NCBI GenBank assembly: GCA_009782725.1
Contig: WRIM01000004.1
Span: 1-17,262 of the forward strand
Reading direction: 5' to 3'
DNA length: 17,262 nucleotides
DNA from: Alphaproteobacteria bacterium
GTDB taxonomy: Bacteria > Pseudomonadota > Alphaproteobacteria > Rs-D84
A model generated the notes under the pieces. It saw nothing but the letters and a program-made list of their open reading frames with translations, ran no database searches and was not told the origin of the DNA. The translations under genes and the position numbers were made by a program. Of this stretch, positions 6,180 through 13,439 are shown piece after piece. Positions within the stretch are counted from its first letter, which is position 1. Each line of letters begins with the position of its first letter.

Positions 6180-7070
6180 ATGACAAAATCCACCGCCATA
6201 TCAACGCCTAAAGTCGCCTTGCCCGCGATATCTGATGAGTCGGGATTGGAACGCTATATACGAAGCGCCCAGAATTTCCCATTGCTTACCGCGGATGAAG
6301 AATATAATTATGCCACCGCTTTCCGCAATAATCATGACAAAGCGGCCGCGGAAAAGCTTATTACAAGCCATTTGCGCCTTGTCGTATCCGTCGCGTACGA
6401 TTTCAGAAATTACGGAATTCCGGTCGGCGATTTGATTGCAAGCGGCAACCTTGGCCTTATGCAGGCTTTGCAGAAATTCGACCCGGAACGCGGGTTTCGA
6501 TTCTCCACATACGCGATGTTTTGGATTCGGGCCGAGATTTACGAGACAATCCTTAACAACTGGTCCATGGTGAAAATCGGAACATCCGCCAATCAAAAGC
6601 GTGTGTTCTTTAATCTTGCGCGCGCCAAACGTGCGCTTGGGATTATGGACAATAATTTATCGGGCGACCAAGCCGCGCAGATTGCGGAATATCTTGACGT
6701 GCCAGAGTCTGACGTGGTAAATATGGCGGGAAGAATATCCGCGCGCGATTTGTCCCTAAACCGCCCCGCGCATGACGAGGCGGGATCCGCAGACATATTA
6801 TCAAACCTTGCGGATACGGGCGATTCTATCGAAGACAGGGTCGAACGCGCGCAATTTCGGCGCATGGGGCACGAATTACTGACCAAGCATATGGCGGATT
6901 TGCCGGAACGCGACCGCGAGATTTTAATCGCAAGACGGTTAAGCGACCCGGTTCAAACGCTTGAACAATTGTCCGAAAAACACGGAATATCGCGCGAGCG
7001 CGTACGTCAAATCGAAGAGCGCGCATTTGCAAAATTGCGGAACGCAATTTTGCAAGATACCAAAAAATAA
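6180..7070 (+). CDS. rpoH: RNA polymerase sigma-32 factor RpoH
   Basis: This is a 296-residue sigma-70-family protein of the heat-shock type. Region 2 spans about residues 60-133, with the core-binding and -10 recognition stretch DLIASGNLGLMQALQKFDPE followed by GFRFSTYAMFWIRAEI. It continues into NWSMVKIG and the RpoH-box sequence QKRVFFNL (about 139-146), the diagnostic heat-shock-sigma signature that affects core binding and turnover. Region 4.2 near the C-terminus contains the helix-turn-helix LEQLSEKHGISRERVRQIEE, which reads the -35 box. Length is normal for RpoH. It should direct transcription of chaperone and protease genes. The start lacks a usable ribosome-binding site and coincides with the predicted transcription start. 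It is followed, with no terminator seen, by the porin-like gene. Confidence 0.95.
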   Translation: MTKSTAISTPKVALPAISDESGLERYIRSAQNFPLLTADEEYNYATAFRNNHDKAAAEKLITSHLRLVVSVAYDFRNYGIPVGDLIASGNLGLMQALQKFDPERGFRFSTYAMFWIRAEIYETILNNWSMVKIGTSANQKRVFFNLARAKRALGIMDNNLSGDQAAQIAEYLDVPESDVVNMAGRISARDLSLNRPAHDEAGSADILSNLADTGDSIEDRVERAQFRRMGHELLTKHMADLPERDREILIARRLSDPVQTLEQLSEKHGISRERVRQIEERAFAKLRNAILQDTKK

Positions 7071-7189
7071 CAATTAACAATTAACAAATAACAATTGATG
7101 TCGATTTTTATTTCAGAATTGTTTGGAAATTTTGACGGGTGAAAATATGTTAAAGAAAGTATTTTGTTATTTGTTAATTGTTAATTGTT
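7069..7189. repeat. 121-bp element with 26-bp inverted heptamer arms (copy 1)
   Basis: The left arm, 7069-7094, is made of AACAATT/AACAAAT units. The right arm, 7164-7189, is its perfect 26-bp reverse complement (TTGTTAT/TTGTTAA units). The 69-base middle holds the GGTGAAAATATG start region of the porin-like gene. The left arm overlaps the rpoH stop codon, and the right arm encodes part of the signal peptide. A second copy with the same plan lies at 11502-11625. Confidence 0.85.
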
Positions 7190-8199
7190 ATTTTTGCATC
7201 GGCACCGCCGATGCATCGTTATTGGAATACGAGCGCGGCGATTTAAACCTTAAACTTACCGGCGAAGGAATGCTTGGCGGCGCTGCGGCCCGCGACCCCG
7301 ATGATAATTTTATATATGACTTTCGCATTCGTGCCGCTGCAAATTATCAATTGACCGAAACATGGAAGCTTGGCGCGGTATATTCTTACGATGAATTAAC
7401 GCGAAGCCGCGATAAGCTTGCGCGCGACGCATTTGTTTTTATCGAAGGCGCAAAGGGAAGATTGGAATTGGGCCAGACTTCGTCGATTTCATCGAAATTG
7501 GGTCTTGGGCTTCCCGATGTAGGCGCGCTTCGCCTTAATGATTATTCGATTGTTTATGAAATTGCGAATCCGGGCGTGCCGCTTATCTCGAATCCGATTG
7601 CGGGCGGATCAAGATATGCTCTTCGCGCGAATATTGTGTCCGCGCCGACAAATCCGGTACAGGTCGGGGCAAGTTTCGCGCCCAAAAGCGACCGTTTCAA
7701 CGCAGTGTATGATATTGGTTTGCGATACAGAAAACCGGAAGGCAAAACGAAAACATCCATGTCGTTCGGCGTGAAATATATAGATGCGCCGGACGGATTA
7801 ATCACCGACCATTTCGCGCCGAGACTTACAGCCGATTGGCGCGCGGCTTTGATAAGCGGATTGAATGTGCAATATAACAGCTGGCAGTTCGGCGCGAACG
7901 CCCAGGGTATTTATGACAGAAATCCTATTGGTATTGCGACCGACGGACTTCGATTCGGCGCGGGCGCGTCTTATGATTTGTTAAAGTTCAGCGCATCTGT
8001 ATCTTATATATTTTCTGATACCGGAATATGGGAACACGCCGATACAATCGACATCGGCTCGCAGACCGCGCATACGGGCGTCGTATCATTACGCTATAAA
8101 ATAAACGAATATTTCGATATATGGACATCCGGGGGATTGACCGCGACGGATTCGAATGCATTCCCATTTATTTCCGCCGGTGTTCGTGGAAAATTTTAA
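7147..8199 (+). CDS. Porin-like outer-membrane beta-barrel protein
   Basis: This is a 350-residue protein from the ATG at 7147, which has GGTGA 5-9 bases upstream. A TTG at 7123 is in frame but would add residues before the signal peptide. Residues 1 to about 22 are a signal peptide (MLKKVFCYLLIVN..., ending TADA). The mature part consists of alternating beta strands, with the porin-like stretch AFVFIEGAKGRLELGQTSS after an early strand-turn region. It ends in the C-terminal phenylalanine of GVRGKF, the BAM recognition signal of outer-membrane proteins. It resembles Gram-negative porins of the Porin_4 type, and the length fits. Substrate preference cannot be told. It lies 76 bases after rpoH without a clear promoter, so read-through from rpoH is possible. 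The signal peptide core is written in 7-bp repeats. Confidence 0.82.
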   Translation: MLKKVFCYLLIVNCYFCIGTADASLLEYERGDLNLKLTGEGMLGGAAARDPDDNFIYDFRIRAAANYQLTETWKLGAVYSYDELTRSRDKLARDAFVFIEGAKGRLELGQTSSISSKLGLGLPDVGALRLNDYSIVYEIANPGVPLISNPIAGGSRYALRANIVSAPTNPVQVGASFAPKSDRFNAVYDIGLRYRKPEGKTKTSMSFGVKYIDAPDGLITDHFAPRLTADWRAALISGLNVQYNSWQFGANAQGIYDRNPIGIATDGLRFGAGASYDLLKFSASVSYIFSDTGIWEHADTIDIGSQTAHTGVVSLRYKINEYFDIWTSGGLTATDSNAFPFISAGVRGKF

Positions 8200-8229
8200 T
8201 TGACCGGTGTTATAAAATTGTTCTAAGAT
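8200..8229 (+). promoter_or_regulatory. Candidate promoter for the TPR gene
   Basis: TTGACC (8200-8205), an 18-base spacer and TAAGAT (8224-8229). The predicted start near 8236 leaves a short leader with the GAGGGAG site, which supports the start codon at 8253. Confidence 0.45.
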
Positions 8230-8252
8230 TCCCTTGTAGAGAGGGAGTTTTT

Positions 8253-9293
8253 ATGCCAATTAAAAAAGTATCCAAAAAACCCGCGCAAACGCGCGCAAAA
8301 AAATCAGTCGCAATTGCGCCAAAAGCTTTGAACGCACGAATCGAAAAAGACGAGCGTAAAATCGTAAGATTGGAATCGTCGCGTTTCGCGCTTTATATTT
8401 ATTGGATGATAATCGTGTTCTTTGTCGGCGCGACGTTCTATATATTGGGGCGAAGCTATTCCATATTGAATCCGAAAACAAATGTCGAGGTCGTTAGCGA
8501 ATCGGCGGTGATAAATATTGCCCAGATGACGCCCGCTGCGCGTGCGGATTTGGCCGTCGACCGCGCCAAAACCGGCAAGGCTAAATTGTTGGCTGGCAAT
8601 GTTATAACCGCGATTGCGGATTTGAGCATTGCAATCGAAGCGGCGCCGGATTTCGTCGACCCGTATATCATCCGCGGCGAAGCGTTTATGCAAACCGGCG
8701 ATTACAATCGCGCCATGGAAGATTTCAATATGGCGATAAATCTTGACCCGGTGAATTCGGTGGCGCTGTACGATCGCGCGATACTTTCCGCAAGAATGGA
8801 AAATTTCGATGCGGCCTTGGTGGATTTGGCGGACGCGTTGTCCGCGAATAACATCCGGCCAAGCGACATAATTTCGAACCGCGACATAATGTCCCGCCGC
8901 GCGCAAATCATGCTTTGGAACAAAGATTTCGAAGGCGCGGTTGTGAATTATAATGCGGCGATTGCGGCATCCACCGTGGCAAGCTATGAAGACTTTGCAG
9001 GCCGCGCCGAAGCATGGACGGCGTTGGGCATGTATCAACAGGCCGCGGACGATTACCTTGCCGCCATTACGATAATTTCGAACACGATTCAGAATGCCGA
9101 TACTAACGAGCAAAGAAATCAAATGTCCCGCGCCGCGTTGTCGTTCTTTGAAAAATCAGGCGCCCTGCATGTGACCATGGGCGACATGGAAGGCGCAAGG
9201 ACAGACTTAGAGGCCGCGTACACGCTTGCCGCCACAATGGGCGATACGGATACGACAAACAGGCTTCAAGCATTGATTAATGATTTGAAATAA
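8253..9293 (+). CDS. Membrane-anchored TPR protein
   Basis: This is a 346-residue protein from the ATG at 8253, chosen for its strong site GAGGGAG 6 bases upstream. An in-frame start further upstream, inside the porin gene, is unlikely. A lysine/alanine-rich cytoplasmic N-terminus (about residues 1-45) precedes one transmembrane helix (about 46-66, ALYIYWMIIVFFVGATFYIL). The remainder is a series of TPR helix pairs. The clearest units are at about residues 107-195: AIADLSIAIEAAPDF, then AFMQTGDYNRAMEDFNMAIN with the canonical LDP turn, then FDAALVDLADAL. Later units are more degenerate. TPR proteins of this layout are usually scaffolds for envelope assemblies. No specific partner is evident. 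It is followed at once by a strong bidirectional terminator. Confidence 0.85.
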   Translation: MPIKKVSKKPAQTRAKKSVAIAPKALNARIEKDERKIVRLESSRFALYIYWMIIVFFVGATFYILGRSYSILNPKTNVEVVSESAVINIAQMTPAARADLAVDRAKTGKAKLLAGNVITAIADLSIAIEAAPDFVDPYIIRGEAFMQTGDYNRAMEDFNMAINLDPVNSVALYDRAILSARMENFDAALVDLADALSANNIRPSDIISNRDIMSRRAQIMLWNKDFEGAVVNYNAAIAASTVASYEDFAGRAEAWTALGMYQQAADDYLAAITIISNTIQNADTNEQRNQMSRAALSFFEKSGALHVTMGDMEGARTDLEAAYTLAATMGDTDTTNRLQALINDLK

Positions 9294-9322
9294 AAAAAAA
9301 GGCGCGATGCGCCTTTTTTTTT
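9292..9322. terminator. Bidirectional rho-independent terminator
   Basis: GGCGC (9301-9305), a GAT loop and GCGCC (9309-9313), with nine A on one side (9292-9300) and nine T on the other (9314-9322), so the stem can extend to 14 bp. It serves the TPR gene on the plus strand and the pseudouridine synthase operon on the minus strand, and touches the stop codons of both. Confidence 0.92.
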
Positions 9323-10079
9323 ATAACATTTTAATTTCATGCTCGTCCAATTCCCGAAATTTCCCGGGCGCCAAATCTTTCAACTGTATCGGGCCGTACG
9401 CGATGCGTTTTAATTTCGATACAGGCAATCCGATATAATCGAACGCTATGCGGATTTCGTTTTTCTTGCCCTCGCGCAGTTTAATCGACACGCTTAACGG
9501 ATAGCGTGATATCAATTCTATTTCCATTGGCGCGTACTTTACGCCGCCAATTGTCGCGCCGCGCCGCAGTGTTTCGAAAATTGAATCATCGGAATGAAGC
9601 GGCGATAAAAACCGCCGCAAATTATTTGCGGCCCGTCCCGCGCCAATGTCGGCCAAGCTTTTCGGACGAAGTTTAGCCTCGTACTCACGAACTATGCCAG
9701 ATTCGGGCAAAGTCAATTTTCGCGCCAATTCGCCGTTATTGGTAAGCAATAATAATCCGGTGGTTTTAAAATCAAGCCGTCCGATATATTTAAAAGTCTT
9801 AAATTCTTTCGGCAATGTATCGTAAATCGTCGGCCGGTTTTCCGGGTCGCGCGCGGTCGTCATAGTATCAATCGGTTTGTTGAATGCAATCACGCGAACC
9901 GGTGCGGTCGCAGATATTGCGCGCCCATTTATTTCGACGCGGTCTTTTTCATTTACAAAAAATACGGGTGTTGTAACAACTTTGCCATTTACGCGAACCG
10001 CGCCGCTCTCTATCATGCGTTCCGCATCGCGGCGCGATGCCGCGCCCGTTTCCGCGATAAATTTTGCAATGCGAATCAC
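9321..10079 (-). CDS. 16S/23S rRNA pseudouridine synthase, RsuA/RluB family
   Basis: This is a 252-residue protein. An N-terminal S4 RNA-binding domain (about residues 1-50: IAKFIAETGAASRRDAERMI, then VRVNGKVV) is followed by the catalytic domain. The domain contains NKPIDTMTT, the DPENRPTIYDTLP segment and the catalytic motif GRLDFKTTGLLLLTNNGEL with Asp103. The family isomerises uridine to pseudouridine at a single rRNA site. RluB, RsuA, RluE and RluF cannot be separated reliably here, although RluB is the usual alphaproteobacterial assignment. The start codon is GTG, overlapping the TGA of the upstream RluA-family gene (GTGA), so the two synthases are coupled. It is the last gene before the terminator. 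Confidence 0.9.
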   Translation of the reverse strand: MIRIAKFIAETGAASRRDAERMIESGAVRVNGKVVTTPVFFVNEKDRVEINGRAISATAPVRVIAFNKPIDTMTTARDPENRPTIYDTLPKEFKTFKYIGRLDFKTTGLLLLTNNGELARKLTLPESGIVREYEAKLRPKSLADIGAGRAANNLRRFLSPLHSDDSIFETLRRGATIGGVKYAPMEIELISRYPLSVSIKLREGKKNEIRIAFDYIGLPVSKLKRIAYGPIQLKDLAPGKFRELDEHEIKML

Positions 10080-11041
10080 GACAGTATCTCTTTCAATTCC
10101 CGCATATCGTCGGGCAATTTCGCGCGGAATTTCAAAGGCGCGTTTGTCACCGGATGATTTAATTCTAAGATTTCGGCATGCAGCATCTGACCATGATGAG
10201 TTTTTATAAATTCCAACAATTCCGGATTTTTAACGCTTCCCAAACGGGTATTCCCGCGTCCGTAAAGCGGGTCGCAAAGCACCGGAAATCCATGCGATGA
10301 CAGATGCACGCGAATTTGATGCGTGCGGCCGGTAAACAAAGTGCACCGCAATTCCGACACGTTATTGCGCGGCCATGCGTTGATGACGGTGGCGCTTGTC
10401 TTTGCTTCTTTGCCGCCGACTTTCAGCATTGTCATTTTCTGACGGTTGCGCGTTCCGCGGCCGATGTTTCCGGTGATGTCGGCGCTTTCCCAATTCGGCA
10501 CGCCCCACACGAACGCGATATATTTCCGCGTCAAATCATGCGCCGCGAATGTTTTGGTAAGAACGCGATAAGCCGCATCCGACTTTGCGAAAATCACAAC
10601 GCCGGATGTATCTTTGTCCAAACGATGCACGACGCCAGGACGAGTGTCCCCGCCCAACTCGGACAAATTGGTATGCGCCAAAATACCCTGAACCAAAGTG
10701 CCGGAATCGCGCCCCGCGCCGGGATACATAGAAATGCCGCGCGGTTTGTTTATGACGATTATATCGTCGTCTTCATATAAAATGTCGAGCGGCATTTTGT
10801 CGTGACAGGTGACAGGTGATATGTGATATGTGGTTCTTTCCGGAATCGTGACACTGTATTCTTCGCCGATTTTTACTTTGTCTGAAAGTTTCAATTTACG
10901 AGTAACGAGCAACGAGTCACGAATCACGAACTTTTGAATTTCATTTCTTGAAAATTCCGGCATCTGAAGGCTCAGAAATTTATCAAGCCTTACACCCGCA
11001 TCCGTATCAGCAACAGTAAAAGTTTTTATATTATCGGTCAT
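10076..11041 (-). CDS. RluA-family (RluC/RluD-type) 23S rRNA pseudouridine synthase
   Basis: This is a 321-residue protein from the ATG at 11041, which has GGAAGAG 4 bases upstream and overlaps the preceding stop as TGATG. An S4 domain (about residues 8-66, with VRLDKFLSLQMPEFSRNEIQ) precedes the catalytic domain, which begins at PLDILYEDDDIIVINKP. The catalytic motif is HRLDKDTSG with Asp142. The C-terminal GRTHQIRVHLSSHGFPVL and DPLYGRG motifs are typical of RluC/RluD, which modify 23S rRNA. Two stretches are unusual. Residues about 37-48 (in the S4 hairpin) and 70-80 (in the linker) are encoded by tandem 7-bp repeats, so part of this enzyme appears to have been written or overwritten by repeat DNA. 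The catalytic residues are untouched, so the enzyme is probably active. Confidence 0.92.
   Translation of the reverse strand: MTDNIKTFTVADTDAGVRLDKFLSLQMPEFSRNEIQKFVIRDSLLVTRKLKLSDKVKIGEEYSVTIPERTTYHISPVTCHDKMPLDILYEDDDIIVINKPRGISMYPGAGRDSGTLVQGILAHTNLSELGGDTRPGVVHRLDKDTSGVVIFAKSDAAYRVLTKTFAAHDLTRKYIAFVWGVPNWESADITGNIGRGTRNRQKMTMLKVGGKEAKTSATVINAWPRNNVSELRCTLFTGRTHQIRVHLSSHGFPVLCDPLYGRGNTRLGSVKNPELLEFIKTHHGQMLHAEILELNHPVTNAPLKFRAKLPDDMRELKEILS
10802..10833. repeat. Heptamer array inside the RluA-family gene (linker)
   Basis: The units are GTGACAG twice, then GTGATAT twice, then GTGG. On the minus strand it encodes TTYHISPVTCH in the linker between the S4 and catalytic domains. The units match the family in the yfgM leader at 6006-6031. 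Confidence 0.8.
10898..10931. repeat. Heptamer array inside the RluA-family gene (S4 domain)
   Basis: The units are ACGAGTA, ACGAGCA, ACGAGTC, ACGAATC and ACGAAC. On the minus strand they encode FVIRDSLLVTRK within the S4 domain. The units differ from the other arrays but keep the 7-bp period. Confidence 0.75.
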
Positions 11042-11544
11042 CAATCTCTTCCATAATCGCCCCAATCCGGGCCGATTTTACATTCGTTTAATTTTACTTG
11101 AATCTTGGTGCCGCTTGATGTCGTGTCGCATATCATGATTCCGGTCGTGCGCGCTTGGGTTGCGTTTCTTGTCGCTTCGCGGTATGCGAATTGAATCGTT
11201 TTCGGCGCGGTCAAACATGTTATGCGGCCCATTGCAATCCGATTTGTATCCCAATCGAAATGGTTCGAAGGCGATACCCAAAGACGCCCGCTTTCCGTTT
11301 GGCCATAGCATGGAAATCCGTCCAAGAAATATAATTCCAAACCGACATTCGTAACGCTTCGATCGCGGCCGAATTGTATTTGAAATTCACGAAGCCTTAG
11401 ACCTGTTACCGCCTCCCAATCTATACTTGTCGAGAAAATCGAAGGCTGGATAAAAACCGGCGGGACTGGGGTTGTCGCGTTGGCTGCGCCAATTAGCAAA
11501 TAACAATTAACAAATAGCAAATAACAAAATATTCTTTTTATCAT
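11041..11544 (-). CDS. Secreted protein of unknown function
   Basis: This is a 167-residue protein with a clear signal peptide: basic MIKR, hydrophobic core FCYLLFVNCYLLIG, and cleavage after AANA near residue 23. The mature part has four cysteines spread along it (in FPCYGQ, ITCLT, MICDT and NECKIG), suggesting two disulfides in the periplasm. It is rich in short beta-like segments such as REFQIQFG and VGLELYFLDG. I do not recognise a family. The ATG at 11544 has AGGTGA upstream. The start region and signal peptide are strikingly similar to those of the porin-like gene at 7147, while the mature proteins are unrelated. It is followed by the RluA-family gene with a one-base overlap. Confidence 0.75.
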   Translation of the reverse strand: MIKRIFCYLLFVNCYLLIGAANATTPVPPVFIQPSIFSTSIDWEAVTGLRLREFQIQFGRDRSVTNVGLELYFLDGFPCYGQTESGRLWVSPSNHFDWDTNRIAMGRITCLTAPKTIQFAYREATRNATQARTTGIMICDTTSSGTKIQVKLNECKIGPDWGDYGRD

Positions 11545-11625
11545 ATTTTCACCTGTTTAAAAAACTGAAAACAATTTAAAAATAAAAAATAAGCATTAAT
11601 TGTTATTTGTTATTTGTTAATTGTT
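11502..11625. repeat. 124-bp element with 26-bp inverted heptamer arms (copy 2)
   Basis: The arms at 11502-11527 and 11600-11625 are reverse complements at 25 of 26 positions and are separated by 72 bases. Read on the minus strand, the outer arm starts at the last base of the zinc-ribbon gene's TGA. The middle carries AGGTGAAAATATG, and the inner arm encodes the signal peptide core of the secreted protein. The layout and much of the middle match the element at 7069-7189. Confidence 0.85.
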
Positions 11626-12125
11626 CATTCCTTAACAAACTCTATCCCGAATTTTACCGCAGAGGCATCGGCGTCGGTCACCGTGTGTTTGAACGTAACC
11701 GATTCCCCGCCGTCAAGAAGCGGCGTCGGCGGAAGAAATTTCTGCGTCCCCAAAACCTCGTTATTCTCGTTCTTCATGATGACAAGCATGGATGAGATTC
11801 CTTGGATCCTGTCCGTGCGGTTTGTAATTTCTCCGGTGATAATCCATTGCTTTTCACCATTGGTAATTGTTGGCTGTACAGGGCCAAGATGCACCACCAA
11901 AGGCGCCGATATTTGCGCGTTCTCTGCCCGGTGTTTTAGCAAAACGACGGCGGTGAAAAGCCCCGCCGATATCAATGCGATGACGCCTGCGAACACAAGA
12001 AGTATGCCGTTGCCGCGCCGTGTCTTGGGCGTCCAAATGCGCCCACAGCACGCGCACCTTAACGCGGAAGAACCCGGAAGGTTCACGGCGTATTCGGTAT
12101 GGCAAACGGGACAAGTTATTTTCAT
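11625..12125 (-). CDS. MJ0042-type zinc-ribbon membrane protein
   Basis: This is a 166-residue protein. The N-terminus has two cysteine pairs, C5-x2-C8 and C24-x2-C27 (with an extra C26), in the pattern of the short MJ0042 zinc ribbon. A transmembrane helix follows at about residues 41-63 (ILLVFAGVIALISAGLFTAV). The periplasmic part (QWIITGEITNRTDRIQGIS onward) resembles the DUF3426/FxLYD type of beta-sandwich. Such proteins are common in Alphaproteobacteria and of unknown function. The start at 12125 has no recognisable ribosome-binding site. A TATACT (12144 to 12139, minus strand) lies 13 bases before the ATG and could start a very short leader. It lies 21 bases downstream of the third pilin-like gene. 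Confidence 0.8.
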   Translation of the reverse strand: MKITCPVCHTEYAVNLPGSSALRCACCGRIWTPKTRRGNGILLVFAGVIALISAGLFTAVVLLKHRAENAQISAPLVVHLGPVQPTITNGEKQWIITGEITNRTDRIQGISSMLVIMKNENNEVLGTQKFLPPTPLLDGGESVTFKHTVTDADASAVKFGIEFVKE

Positions 12126-12146
12126 GACAATTAAGTTTAGTATAAA

Positions 12147-13439
12147 TTATTCCAAATTCAACTGAATATATTTTGCGCGGACGCGCGACTCTATATCGGC
12201 CAAAGCACCCATGAAATCCGATACCGTGGCGTTGGCGTTGCCCGCTATGGGCGACATTGCCCTTTCCGACTCTGTTCGGGTGTTTCCGGATTCGCGCTTT
12301 ATAACTGTTTGCATCATAAGGCCGAGATTGGCCAATGAAAGGTCGGTCAGATTCGCGTCCCCCTCGTTCATGTTCCAATACAATCCGGGATTTATCGGGT
12401 CTTCGATTCTATTTCGCACAAGCAGCCGCGGCGTGACGGAACCCGCGAAACCAACACTGACAAACATGGCGGAAATTCGTCCGCCCGTCATATCAAGCGT
12501 TCTGTTGATTGAAAGCGTCGCCGCACCCGTGCCCGTGCCGATAGACATTCCGGACAAATTCAGATTGCCCGCCCACATTTCGCGCGCCGTCAAATTATTA
12601 AACCGGCCAAGGTTCGATAATGTTATCTTGTCCGCATACATCCCGCGTCCGTCGGATGAGAGGGTGCCGTTTATTGTGGTGTCCCCAGCAACATTTATCT
12701 TGCCGTCCAAATTCGGGCGATTTTCCATTGCAAGCCGCGTCGCGTTTACAGTGCCCGCGTTTATAAATTCCGAAAACCGCGCGTTTTCCGATGCGATTGT
12801 GCGCGCGGCCGCAATACTGTTCCCGCCCATGGAAATATCGCTTTGCATCGTCGCGTCCGCAACGTTCGCGCTTGCCGCGCGACGTATAAAATCAAAGCCC
12901 GAACGCGCGACGCCCGTCAAATCAAGAAGCGCGTTATCGGAAAAATTCGCGTTCCATATATTTATATTTTGCGCCCATGTTCCGAATGCTCCAATGGCCC
13001 GGTTGCCTTCGGCGATACCGGCGGTGCCGCCCGCGATTTCCGCAACCTCGCGCGTGCGCATTGCGTTTAATTCGGATGCCTCCATTATAACCACGCCTTG
13101 AAGGAACGACCGACGGTTGCGGTCGGCCGTTTTTATAATGCGAAGCTGAAACTGTTCGGATTTTTTAATGGCGTCGACGTTAAGGCCATAGTCGGCAAGG
13201 TCGGCAAGTTTTACGCGCGTGACATTGCGGCTTATCGTTTGGGTAAGAGAAGCCTTATTGTCTTCGATGTATCTTTCAAGTGCAGCGCGCACCAACGCCA
13301 TGTCGTTTGCGACAATCACGTTTTCGGCGCGCGCGACACGCGCAACCTCTGTCCTTATCAAGAACGGCAGCATCGCCGCCGCAAGCGCAAGCGCAAGCAA
13401 GAATTCGATCATCATATTGCCGCTTTCAGACCTATTCAC
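12147..13439 (-). CDS. PilV/shufflon-like type IV pilin protein (third of three)
   Basis: This is a 430-residue protein with a GTG start at 13439, which has GGAG 6-9 bases upstream. Its N-terminus is a type IV prepilin leader: cleavage after Gly7, then NMMIE with Glu at +5, then the hydrophobic helix FLLALALAAAMLPFLI. Residues about 129-158 (REVAEIAGGTAGIAEGNRA, then GAFGTW) recall the PilV constant region with its glycine-rich segment followed by G-x-W. After residue 195 comes a strand-rich, tail-fibre-like region containing SDISMGGNSIAAARTIASEN and repeated short strands (INVAGDTTINGTLSSDG). It probably forms a pilus-tip or minor pilin with a surface-exposed binding domain. Target unknown. 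It overlaps the second pilin-like gene by 8 bases. Confidence 0.78.
   Translation of the reverse strand: MNRSESGNMMIEFLLALALAAAMLPFLIRTEVARVARAENVIVANDMALVRAALERYIEDNKASLTQTISRNVTRVKLADLADYGLNVDAIKKSEQFQLRIIKTADRNRRSFLQGVVIMEASELNAMRTREVAEIAGGTAGIAEGNRAIGAFGTWAQNINIWNANFSDNALLDLTGVARSGFDFIRRAASANVADATMQSDISMGGNSIAAARTIASENARFSEFINAGTVNATRLAMENRPNLDGKINVAGDTTINGTLSSDGRGMYADKITLSNLGRFNNLTAREMWAGNLNLSGMSIGTGTGAATLSINRTLDMTGGRISAMFVSVGFAGSVTPRLLVRNRIEDPINPGLYWNMNEGDANLTDLSLANLGLMMQTVIKRESGNTRTESERAMSPIAGNANATVSDFMGALADIESRVRAKYIQLNLE

Noticed and set aside
8304..9122. Long minus-strand open frame opposite the TPR gene
   Set aside because: The translation is rich in His/Arg/Ile without domain pattern, whereas the plus frame has a promoter, a strong ribosome-binding site, a membrane helix and TPR motifs.
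12211..13101. Long plus-strand open frame opposite the third pilin-like gene
   Set aside because: It is a mirror of a GC-patterned real gene. Its protein is low in recognisable motifs, has no ribosome-binding site, and the minus strand carries the prepilin leader and operon overlaps.
13380..13402. GCAAGC hexamer run in the third pilin-like gene as part of the repeat system
   Set aside because: The period is 6, not 7, and it simply encodes the alternating Leu-Ala pilin helix.
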